64,000 bases of DNA from Plazaster borealis (Eukaryota > Echinodermata > Asteroidea > Forcipulatida > Labidiasteridae): NCBI GenBank assembly GCA_021014325.1, contig CM037459.1:13914501-13978500 (forward strand), written 5' to 3'. The first letter of the stretch is position 1. Each line of letters starts with the position of its first letter. The notes beneath the pieces are model-generated. The model made no database searches. It saw nothing but the letters and a program-made list of their open reading frames with translations, and was not told the DNA's origin. Position numbers and translations under genes: made by a program. Below, one piece after another: positions 45,601 to 57,600 of this stretch.

Positions 45601-48600
45601 ATGTATTATTGCCCGCTACCTCTTCATCATGTACTGAAGAGTTCACAGCTAATTGTTCACCCAATGGGGTGTCCTCATTGTTCATATCATCAATGTCCTC
45701 ATACACAACACCAACAGTAATGTCTTCATGTGTTCGTGAGAGCGCATCTGGCAGAACATGGAGTGGGCCAGGTCGGTATGTAATATCAAAACAAAAATCT
45801 TGCAATCGCAACACCCAACGGGCAAGCCTGCCATTGAGTTGGGCTTTACGAAACAACCATGTGAGTGCCTGGTGGTCTGTGATGACAGTGCAACGCTGTC
45901 CCTCAAGGTAAATTCGCCATTTCTCTAGTGCCCAGATGACGGCCAAACATTCCTTTTCTGTAGTGCTATAGTTTCGTTCACACGCGGTCAATGAGCGGCT
46001 AGCGTAGGCAATGGTAAGTATGTCACCAGCTGTCTCTTGAAGAAGAACAGCTCCCAAGCCAGTGTTGCTGGCATCAGTGTGGACAGAGAAGGGCTGGTTG
46101 GGGTCCGGGTAAGCAAGGATTGGTTCCGACACTAGAATATTCTGCAACTGTTGGAAAGCAGAGTCACATTCGTCTGTCCAGTGCCACTTCACAGTTTTGT
46201 GGCGGAGATGGTTTAGCGGTGAGGCAATGTCGGAGAGTTGAGGAATAAACTTGGAGTACCAGGTCACCATTCCAAGAAATCGCTCAATCTGTTTCACATT
46301 CTGCGGTGTGGGGAACTCATTTATGGCTTTCACTTTCTCTGGATCGGTCTGAAGACCATCCTTTCCAATGATGTAGCCTAGATATTTCAATTTAGAGCAC
46401 CCAAAGACGCATTTCTTTCGATTAAAAGTCAAGCCTGCATCCCGTAACTTCTGAAGAATTACACGAAGATCATCAAAATGTTGGCTGACTGTGGTCGAAA
46501 AACACACTATATCATCGAGATAGACATAGCAAGTCTTCCCAATGACATCATGTAGCACTGTCTCCATAAGACGTTGGAAACTAGCAGGGCCATTGACGAG
46601 TCCGAAGGGTAGGACCCTAAACTGAAATAGCCCTCTCTCACAACTAAACGCCGTCTTTTCAACATCCTCAGGAGCCACGTTCATCTGGTGGTATCCACTC
46701 TTGAGGTCGAGGGACGAAAAAATTGTAGCTCCATGGAGGGACTCAAGGATAGAGTCTATTGTAGGCATGGGGTATGCATCAATTTTCGTGTGTCTGTTCA
46801 ATTTACGATAATCAACGCAGAGTCGATATTCACCCTTGCCTGCTTTTGGTACCATTACTACTAGTGACGCCCAAGGAGAATATGATGGTTCAATCCGACC
46901 ATCATCCAGCATCTCATCCAACTGGGATCCCAGGGACTGTCGGCGTTCCGGGGACAGGCGATATATTGGTCCACGTATTGGTGATGTGTCACCAACATCA
47001 ATGCGATGAGTATAGACAGATGTCCGACCAGGTTTATCAGCAAGGACCTCCGGAAACTCACTGAGTAATTGCTCAAGTTCACAACAGTCATCCGAAGTGA
47101 AAACTGGGTCAGCCAAAGGACTCATTTTAGTGGCTAAGTGGTCGGTTCGAGGCAGCACCGGGTCCTCCTGATTATCACATGGCGGGGATGGGGGTACACC
47201 AAGTAGGGGCCATTTAATGCACGGTCCGTCCGCCCCAGTATCAACCCAAAACGAATTTCGGTTGAAATCAATGACAAGTTTTGCACGTGAAGCAAAATCT
47301 CTTCCAAGGAGGATAGGTGTCGGCAAGCTGTCGGCTTGGTGTAAACTCACAGGAACTTGAATTCCTGCTACCTCAACTGTAGTTTTCACAAGGCCAGTGG
47401 TGTAGAACTTTGTCCCATTGACCATTGTGAACAGTTGGGGTTTAGGTTCAATGTCCACGGGTAGATCCATAGACTGACATAAGCTTTCTCTGACGAGGGA
47501 CACAGCAGAACCGGTATCAATTAGTGCTTTGACTTCACTTCCATTCAACTGAATCTTGACATATGGGCCAGTGTCAGGGGGTTCACATGAAGCTTGAACC
47601 TCCAAGAAATTGACCTTAGGTCCTCCAGTAGGCTTAGCTGGAGCATCACGTGAATAAGGTTGTTTATGTTCCTGTTTGGCCGACATTGTGTCGGGTTTCA
47701 TGGAAGGTGGGTAAGGGCAGTCAGCTACACGATGCCCAAGCTGATGGCACCGGTAACATACAGTCTCAAATGTTCCATGGCGTTTGGGAGCGAATTTGTT
47801 GAACTGGGTGTTGTTCCTCTGCGGTTGTGTTTTAGAGATGTTTGACTCTCCATCTGTCTTTGAAGGAGAGCGGGTCTCTATTGGATTAGCTTGTGGAGTT
47901 GTGGAACTTTTGTAGGGGTTCTGGAACGATCCCTCCATTTTCCGGTTGAGTAAATACTCATCTGCATATCTAGCGAGCTTCTGGACAGTAGATAATTTCT
48001 TCTCACGAAGTTTAGTGCGAAGCATTTCATTTCTTATTGACGTTGAGAACTGATCAATGATGATCATCTCAAACATTCGCGATACATCTTCCGTAGTTGT
48101 CGATGTATCGGAAGGTTTCAGCCACCTTTTAAAATAGAGTTCAAGTCGTGTGGCAAACTCCTCAAACGTTTCGTCTGGCTTCTTAGAAGCAGTCTTGAAT
48201 TTGAGGCGGTAAGAATCAGGCGTGAGCTGATAATGGCGGAGGATTATGTCGACTATCTTGGAAAAATCCTGTTTATCTTCCTCATGAAGAGGGTGAAAGG
48301 CTTTCTGGGCCTTGCCAGTTAAGTATGGCTCCAGTAGTCTGGGCCATTCATCTTTCTTTTTCTTGGCGGCAGTGGCCATTCTCTCAAAGGTTGCCAGATA
48401 GCATGTAATGTCATCATCTGAGGATAACTTGTGAAAATCGGGCAATTCAGGGCCCACTCGTATCGCTGAAACAGACTTTGTTGTGGCATCTGTCATTGCC
48501 TTCAGCAAGGACTCGCAAAGAGCTGCAGTCTCGCCCTTTCGGATCATTTCCAACTTCTCCAAAATCTCTCCCATATTGGTCTGCACGGGGGCTGGATCAG

Positions 48601-51600
48601 GGTCAGGTTCCCTCATTTTTGGTAGTTCACACAGGCACTGGACACGTTCCTGTTTCGTTTTGATTTGATTCACATCGATGTGGTTTAAGTGGCATAACTT
48701 GGTTATGTACTCTCCCGTAAACCGGTGTAAATAAATCGCTCTATCTGCCATTTTAGGGTTGTTTTTTCTTTGAGTAGTATCACAGTTAATTACATGTAGC
48801 AGATAATTTCCAGTCAATTAGCAGAGAAGGATCCAACAGTAATCTCTCTTTGTAATTGTTAATCAATGTCATTCAAATCAATATGTTACTCACGGCATCG
48901 TCTACAGTGAGTCAGTGTCAACTGCTGTCATAACTTTTCCTTGGCCAGAATCCATCCAAATCACACAAAATACGAAGTCATCCTGCCGACTACGCCAAGT
49001 GTAACAGTCGTCACACAATTATAAGATTCGATTAACTTCATATTTCTTGATTCGGTATTAAACATCATTCACTTTCTGATTTATTCGGTAGGATTATTAA
49101 GAATTAGATTTCACACATATTGTTATTGATTGGCAGCCATCTTGATTATAACCCCAAAGTCTAATCCCAGCATGCAACTCTTTGTTGATGACCTCATCAT
49201 TATAATATAGATTACACCCTGTAGTTGAGGATTATAAATATCACATGTAGTACGTGCATTGTATGTCAGTCCCGTTACAGGAGGGGTAGGGAGCCAGACC
49301 ACCCATTATACGTTGTTGTTAATACGGGTTTGCTAGTCGGTACACCTCGCTGATCGAATCCGTTGTTTCAAAATCGCAACTTTTCAATGCTCTGCACGGT
49401 GTACGTTCCTTGACCCGATTTGTACCAAATTTCTGGTTATTAAATAAGATTTATGTCAATACATAGGAATACCACTTTGATATTATTGACGGTGCAATTA
49501 GTTTAAACAATATTTGTGACAAACAATTCCAAAAAAACGAGCCCCCCAAAACCCCCCCACCCCCCAAAAAAACGGAGCCCCTGAAGGGACAAGTGAAAAT
49601 GAAATTATAATTAAAAGGTAGACAAAAATACATCACTCGAAATTTCTATTGCATCCCTCGACACACAAAATTCCAACAAAATCATTTCGTTTCCTTAAAG
49701 GCACCTGGAAATAGATTTTTTTTTTTTTTTTTTACAGAAGAGTATAAGTATATTAACAATAAAACAATTTTTTTAGTAATTGTTTGCCACGATTTATATG
49801 TTAAAAAAATTGATAAAGTTGTTTGAGGGCGACTCCGCCCATCCCTTTTTGTGACGTCAATCGAGGCAGACTTCGCCGCGATCGAACATCGACCCCTTCG
49901 AACTTGCCTGCATTTACGTGCAAGTAGTGAGCTTGTACGTTTCGTTTGGTTATCCCCCCCCAAAAAATTTTTGTGCATTTTCCCGGCAATGCCGACCAGG
50001 TGTATTGCTGCTGGATGCAGCAAAATGACTAAAGATGGGGTCAGTTAGCATTTGTTTCCTGCAGATCCCAAATATAGGCAGTTACGGGCATCGAAAGTCA
50101 GGCTAACGAGGGCAAAGTGGTCCGCTCCGACATCGTTTTCAGCGCTGCAGCGAACATGTTTCTGGTGTTCGGATCGACTTGAGCTGTATGCCGCGCCGCG
50201 GCGCGCCGATCCGATTTGTCATCACGGCGGCCGCTAAAACACCTCGTATTATCCGTGTTCTCGTTATGACCGTGCTCGTATCTTCCGTTTTTTAAGACAT
50301 AGAAACGCGCATGGGACAGTTCGGGACCGGTGAAAACCTCGTATAAACGTCGACTGTACACTGTCCTATGATTGCATTGGGTGACGTCCGAATACGAAAA
50401 CGCATCATACTGATCAGGTACCCAGACGTAATGTACAGGGCCAGACTACACATTTTCTCTTCAATATCCCGCGCCTCGATTGACGTCACGAACAGCGCCA
50501 TGTAAACGGGGGGCCTATTTTTAAATTTGAATTAAATTAAAAACACAATTTTTTAACCTTAGTTAATTGTTTATTCACATTCCACTCATCAAAATGTATA
50601 TATTAACGACAAAAGCTTTATTTTGACAAAATACCACTGCCAGGTGCCTTTAAAATATTAATTAATTCGATGAAAATATAATTTTGTCTCACAAAATTTT
50701 ATTTTTCATTGTGTGAACGCAGTGTGTTTTTCTAGGTAACAAAATAGATTATTTCTAGAAAAATAGGTTCACGTTCCCTTTAACACGCTTTCTTTCCCCC
50801 GTTATATGATTAAGCTCCACAGAAATACGCTTACGTTCCCTGAAGATACGCATTAATTTCCTCGAAATATGATTTTGTTCACAAGAAATATACTTTAGTT
50901 AGCTCGAAAGGAGATTTCGTTCCCTAAAAAAAAGCTTTCGTTTCCTCGAAATACGACTTTAAATTTTTTGTCCGAAATAAACTTTAATTCACCCGGAGTA
51001 TGCTTTCGCTCCCTAAAAGTACGCGTTCGTTCTCTCGCAATGAGATTTTTTTCCCCAGGATTCCTCTTTCGTTCCCTCAAGATAGCTAATTTTGTTCCCT
51101 CAAGATAACTTTCGTTCCCCTGAAGTCCAATCTTACCAATTTGTTACATTCCTTTGTGAGGGGCGACTTTGAGAGGGGACGAGTTTGTACATGTATGTGA
51201 GGGGGCGACTTTGTATTTGGCGTCTTTGCTGGGGGCGAGTTGACCGGTTTCCATGTCCGTTGTTTATACACACTTTCAGATGGATAATGTGGACTGGATC
51301 CTCATGCCTTGCCGTAGTAAAACACTTACACAAACAGAGCACCAGTCTACTTGCAACATTGCATATAGCATGTATCCCGTAAATTTGGCACTTGCAACGG
51401 CTGGTAAAGCGTATACGATGACCTTTGACCGCTTTTGCTTTTGTCGGTCATTTCTCGTTAATTACGTGATATTTTTGTATTAAAAAAGTATAAAAACCAT
51501 CAACAAATAATTGTCTTTGATTCTACATGACTAAATTACGTAAACAGGTAACCGGTGTGTCCCTTTAAGCTATGATGAAAGTGCAATTGGGGGGAAAAAC

Positions 51601-54600
51601 TGTGCATAAAAACATGGGTTTTATATTTGAAGTTGAACGCTTTTGCTCATGTAATTGAGTCTGTACTTACACGGAAGAAGAAGAAGAAGTGGTTGGCCCA
51701 CACTTCTCTCCTGTCTGCATGGTCTGAATCTGTCCCTGCGTCTGCCTGTGGCCGAGATCTGAAAGTGAAAGTAAGCGGTCGGCGATCCAAGGCGCATTCC
51801 TTACGGGCAGGTCAGCGGTTTAAAACAAACTAAATGTGTTCACGTACCTCTTTTATTAGCTTGCCAAGAGTGCTTTGGATGTTTTAAAATAAATAACCTT
51901 CTAAAAAGATATTTCAAATAAAAAAAAAATCAATTTCCTCTGAATTACTTCCCTCAATGCGCGGCCATTTTGGAACAATCCCAATCATGCCAATCAAATC
52001 ACGACGTCATCGGCGGGGGTGGAGTGAGGGTACAAACATTTCAACTGATGTTTTTTGTAAATATAGCTTGGCAACTATGCGACATTGTTTTAGCGCGCGA
52101 TACTCTAGGTGTCGCATAACAAAAGTGAATCTTGGTTGAATTTACGAAGATTTATTGCCGTTTTTCTGAGGAATTATTTAAAGTCAGATTTTTATTCATT
52201 GGTAGTAATGAGAAGTATGAATATCCACACAAAATGGTTCCCCACTCGCCCATTAAATTTCATTTTTATGTATAGAAGTGTCATGAAATTTTAAAACATT
52301 TACAAATTAATCATACATTGCTAATGCTATACTATTCTTCAATGCAGATCGAGATCAAGCTCGGAATCAGTCAGCAGTGATGGTAGTAGTGACGATGGCT
52401 ACAAGAGGAGGAAAAACCACCATAGACGCCGCTCAAGGGAAAGATCAAGTACGCCACCGAGGTCCAGACGTCATGATAAACACCAGAAGCATTCCAGAAG
52501 ATCCAGGTCAAGGTCGCGATCGAGGTCACCCATCAATCGGAGGAAAGAGAAGAAACGGAGCAGAGAGGAACATGAAGAGCCGAAACGAGTGCAGTTGACA
52601 AAAGAGGAGAGAAAGTAAGATCACCAATCAGTCAAAATCTGGTGGAAAAAATGCAATTAAATTTTCAGAAACTGCACACTTGAACTGATATTTGTTTTTC
52701 TTGAAAATGACGACAAATTCTCCGAGGGAAGATCTATTGAAATGATGGTTGATTGGATGAATTTTTTTTTAAATTCTTCTACTTTCCATACAACATTTTC
52801 CATCAAGTTGACCAACCATTGGAAACCAATTCAACTGAATGGGTTGTGTATATGCGCAGAAATGCGTAGTAAGTAGATTCATTCCTTACAATTTGGTTAA
52901 CCGTCGGCTTTGTTTAACCTTTAAAGAAATTTGAAAACAGATTTCAACGTTTTTGTTTTTTATTAAACCGTTAACCGGTTAAACGTACCGACTCTATGTA
53001 CATTGACATACAGTGATCAACAGTGCATCAAAATGTTACATAATAATAATAAAACAGATTTATATAGCACTGTTATCCACATGTAGTAAAAGACAACTAT
53101 TCACTGCGCTGAACAATTGTCTGCATCCAACAGAAAATATGCCATACAGTGTAGTCATGGTAGTGGACACAGATATATGTAGGTTTTAGCCATTGAAGGC
53201 TTTGGGCCTTCAAAAACTCTGGGAAGAATCCTGGTATGTTCAATTTTCATTCTAATGGCTGACAATAACACATGCTACAATTGCTTGGATTCATCAGGTT
53301 TAAAAGATGGGACTTTGCCAAATTCAGGGTTTGCCCTTCACTTTTACCGTGACTAGCCAGCAGGACCAGTCAGCTTGTCATGTCACTAGTCCACCAGTGT
53401 TTTCACTGGTCCATATTTTTTTTCAGCATTGTCATTAGCGTGTGACTTGTAATTTGAACTATGGGACTTCAGCAATAAACTAGCCAGCAGGACTACATGG
53501 AGTTGGACAGAATTCTGACTTGTCCTCAGGAGTTTTAACTGGCATTTACACTCTTCCTTTTACTGGTTGTGAATGCTCACTGTACTTTTCTTACTTTGTG
53601 TTTTTTCACAGACAGCAGAAGGAGCTAATCAAAATTACTGAAAGTGTTGAGCAAAAGAGGACCCGTAGATTGGCAAAGAAACTTGCTAAGGATCGGAAAC
53701 GCAAGGAAGAGATGGGCTGGGATGAAGAAATGATGGTAAGAAGCATCAATGTTTGATAACAATAACCTGGAAGTGATCTAAGTCAGCTTTCAGTTGGCTG
53801 CCTTTAAACCCTAGCTTTCTAGCCCATTTGCTTATAGACCAATCCGTATGCACAAGTGCCGCACGCTGCGCTGCCATTGCTTGGGTGCTGGCAGCGCAAT
53901 GTTTTGTTCACAAAGACGTGGAACAAGGTTTGTCTTTTTTACTTTTTATGCAAACTAAGTGTCCTCCTCAACGATTTACACAATTTCCCTGACAGGACAG
54001 CATGATATAATGATGTAGATCATACATATTTGCAACTAAACAGAAAGTGAATACTGAAATTCTGATAAAAAACCCTTGCAAGTGTAATGCATTTTTGTAC
54101 AGTTTCCGTGTCTATCACACCTAAACTCACCTATTGTCTGTGCCGTTTTCAGGATTAAGTTTATGTTTTTTTCGTTGCAAATGTTTATGGTCAGTGTTCT
54201 ACATCATTATGTCATGCTGTCCTGTCATGGAAATTGTGTACAACAAGCAATATATCAAACCCTGGTGATTCTTCTTAGAACCAGCGCTTTTTTTTTTCTT
54301 CACATACTTATCACCCGCAAGCTACATATAGTTATTGCAATGAGATTCTTACCAAGTCGGTAATTCACCCAGTCAGTTTCCCTTGTAGTTTATAACTTGA
54401 CAATAAAAATAAAATACAAAAAGTAGCATCCCCTTAAGATGATCCCCTGGCTGTCGCTTCCCAGGTTGTATTGTAAACTTGGGTGTGATCCCTGGCTACA
54501 CAGCAGCTAACGGTTGTATGGCGTCAGACTGGTACACCCGAACAAAGATATTGACAAAATAGAGAGACCGCCAACATAGGGGTAGATAGTTCAGTTGGTA

Positions 54601-57600
54601 GAGCGCGGGCACGTTAAACCGGAGGTCGTTGGTTCAAATCCGGCTCTAGTCAATTTTTCTTTGTTCAACCCCAAATTATTAAAAAATTTACCCAGTCAGT
54701 TTCCCTTGTGGTTTATAACTTGATATTTGCAATGAGATTAAACTGTTAGTGAAACATTTTACATTCAGTGAATTCTGACTTTGCAAACAACAACTTTTAA
54801 ACTACAATATTTTGTTTTTCTGGATTCTTCAGGGCTATACCAACGTTGACAATCCATTTGGAGATCCCAATCTATTGGACACATTCGTTTGGCAAAAGGT
54901 AAGACAAATGGTGTGAAAATAACAGCAGAGTTAGGAAATAGAGTCTCGCGCATATTTGAACTTCCGGGACCATTGTGGTCCCAACCATATGGAGATTTAC
55001 GTGGGCAATATTTTGTTTTGTCAATTATTTAAGTTTAACATGGTTTATAACCATGAAAAATATATATGTTGTTGGGAATGTTATACTCGGTTAAACAAAA
55101 TAGGAAAGTAAAATCAACTCAACAATATAACGAAGAAAACGAGAGAATTAAACTTGACCTCAGCTTCCGGTCGCTGCACAAAATGAAGAATTTTGTGCTC
55201 ACCTCCGATCACAAAACTTATGTAAACGCTTGTTTTGGATGCGCGATGATAATCGCCAGATGCTGTAATTGCAACGTGAAGCCTTTTCATAGCAGTCTAT
55301 GGTTGTTGAGGCGTCAGCGTCCTCTATAAACTGCGTCAAACGTTAGTTTTACGCCCGTGTGACCTTCGCGAATCCACGTAAGTGATTTCTGAAAAGTTAA
55401 GATCAAATAAGCATCCTTCTTATCCCAGAGTTTTAATTTTGCTTCAATAATAATTAACACATTATTTGTGTATTTTTCATAAAAACTAAAACTGATTCTA
55501 TAAACAAGTAATGAGTATTTTTGTTGTTCAGATTTTATCATTGAATATAATTTAAAACAAAGATTTGATTTTAAGAGAAAAAAATGTTCTTCGTTTGATG
55601 TGTTTTCTCATTCCGATACGCGCGAGACTTGCACAGTCTATTACAAATATTGTAACAGTTGTTTCTCTAAGTGAATCACGTTTTTAGTTGATTTATTTCA
55701 TTGTTTTATCTGTGTACTCTCCTGTCCAACATGTCCCAACTGGCTCTTGCCACAAAATTCTACAGGAGACTGTGGAGACTAAGTTCACAGTACACAGTAC
55801 ACAAGCTATGGGGTTTTCCCATAATACCAGCTGTACAAACAGAAGAATCCCATGCACCCAATGCAAAACTCAATCTCTTAAACTCTTTTAGTGCCCAGCT
55901 TTTAGAGGCTTTTTAAAATTTTGTATACAAAAAAGAAAGGAAAAAAAAGTCTTTCTCACCAAACAAAATGTATTTTACTGATTTATGTTGCCTTGGTACA
56001 TCCCAAAGTCAATAGTATTTCTTGAGTGATAATGCCCTCACGTGATAACATGTATACTATGGGTCGTACATGTACGATTGATGACACTTGTTGAGTACAT
56101 AAAAAAGATTGTACATCTACAATAATGGCGCTTTCAGAATACATAAAATAGATCGTACACATGTACATGTACGATTTTGGCACTGAAAGAGTTAAATGTA
56201 CTTGTCTACTCATACAAACCTACATCAGTATAAATACATCAATAAGTGCACACAAAATAGCCTTTTTTCTGTTAGTGTACACAGTTGGCCAGGAAGTACT
56301 AAAGGTCAATGTTTTCTTTTCCCTTTTTTCAGAAAAATGAAAAGGTTGGATTGGTAGGTCTTGAAAACGAGCGATTAAAAGGAATAATGAAGTCAAAACA
56401 GGTAGAGAACAGGGTAAGTTTAAATTAAGGTTTATTCTTATTTTTGAGTGGTTCCTGTATTTTGTTCACTGATAAGATAAGTTTTGAAGTATCATTTTAA
56501 AGTTAATACTTCTTTGTCCATGTTGTCAGCAAGTTAATAACAAACCATACAAAGCCTTTCATTTATATGTATGGCTTGTGTATGGTAGAAAAACTATCTG
56601 TGAACTGTGTAGATGCATTTACATTCAGCTGGCACCATTTTGACTTTCATGTTGCAGGACATTTTGGTTGGCAAGGAGTTTTTAACAGCAAAGATGGGAA
56701 CAACACACATTTATAAATGTATTTTATCACACTTTACACTAGGACAAAACAATAAGTAGTCAATAAAAGTTACAATGCACAAAATGTATCATGACTGGCA
56801 AATAAAAATATAGAAATAGGGAGATTTAAATATAACAAATTATGTAAAATACCAAGCCAGTGAGTGGCAAGGAGGAACAGGTGACCAGCACCTCTACAAG
56901 GCCGTCCTACCTAAAAGGTTGTCAATTAATCCGCCCCTTAAGAAAGAGAGAGACAGAGTAAGCAGCTGCGTGTTAAGTCGTAACAGACAATTACATTCAA
57001 CAACAGCAGCATCAGAATGTGATACCCAAGTACACACACAACCTTGATTCACAGTACTCAATTTCACAGAGCTGCTTAAGCAGGAAATCTTGCTTTAAAA
57101 TTGCTCAGCAAAAATTAGCACGATACCAGTCACAGATTGTACATGAGAAATGGCATTTTGGCTGGTAACCATATTTTGGTGAGCATAATTTTGTTGTGCT
57201 CTGCTACTTTTAGTGCTTAAGCAGCTCTATGAATTTGGGCCCTGCATAGAGCTGCAAACAGCAAATATTGCGCCAAACAGTTTTCTTCTAAGCAAACATA
57301 AGCAGGATACCAGTCACATATTGTACATGTGGAATGGTATTTTGGCTGGTTATCTTATTCTGGTAGGGTAAGCATAATTATGTTGTGCTTAGCTACTTTT
57401 GTGCTTGAGCAGCTCTATGAAATTTGGCCCTGGTTACAATTTCTTACTGTATACTTGAGGAAGTTTCTAAACATCATTTTTTTGGTTTCATTTATTTGTG
57501 ATGGACATGGATTTCTAATTTGTTAATTTCCTTCTTTTCAACCTCTAGCTCGAACTGCAGAAGGTGAAACAGAGAAGGATAGAGAGGGAGAAAGAAAGAG

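Larger units (their letters stand above)
43330..49279 (-). mobile_element. Ty3/gypsy LTR retrotransposon, 5950 bp, inside cactin intron 1
   Basis: Two 280-bp LTRs (43330-43609 and 49000-49279) begin TGTAAC and end GTTACA and differ at one position that I can see. A 4-bp GGAG target duplication flanks the element (43326-43329 and 49280-49283). Coding order on the minus strand is gag, protease, reverse transcriptase, RNase H, a PHD-type finger, then integrase, the usual Ty3/gypsy order apart from the finger. No envelope gene was seen. The integrase region has three frame breaks. The near-identical LTRs indicate recent insertion. The element lies antisense to cactin. Confidence 0.97.
42802..51569. 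mobile_element. TTAA-flanked miniature transposon split by later insertions
   Basis: The left end TTAAAGGGACACACCGG at 42802 and the right end CCGGTGTGTCCCTTTAA finishing at 51569 are inverted matches, each ending in TTAA. Between them sit the gypsy element and the THAP-fossil element, so about 1.9 kb belongs to the original element or to other insertions. The pairing of the two ends is inferred from the matching termini. Confidence 0.65.

Noticed and set aside
55688..55916. Open frames in cactin intron 4
   Set aside because: No splice sites fit the cactin phase, and exons 4 and 5 join cleanly without it.
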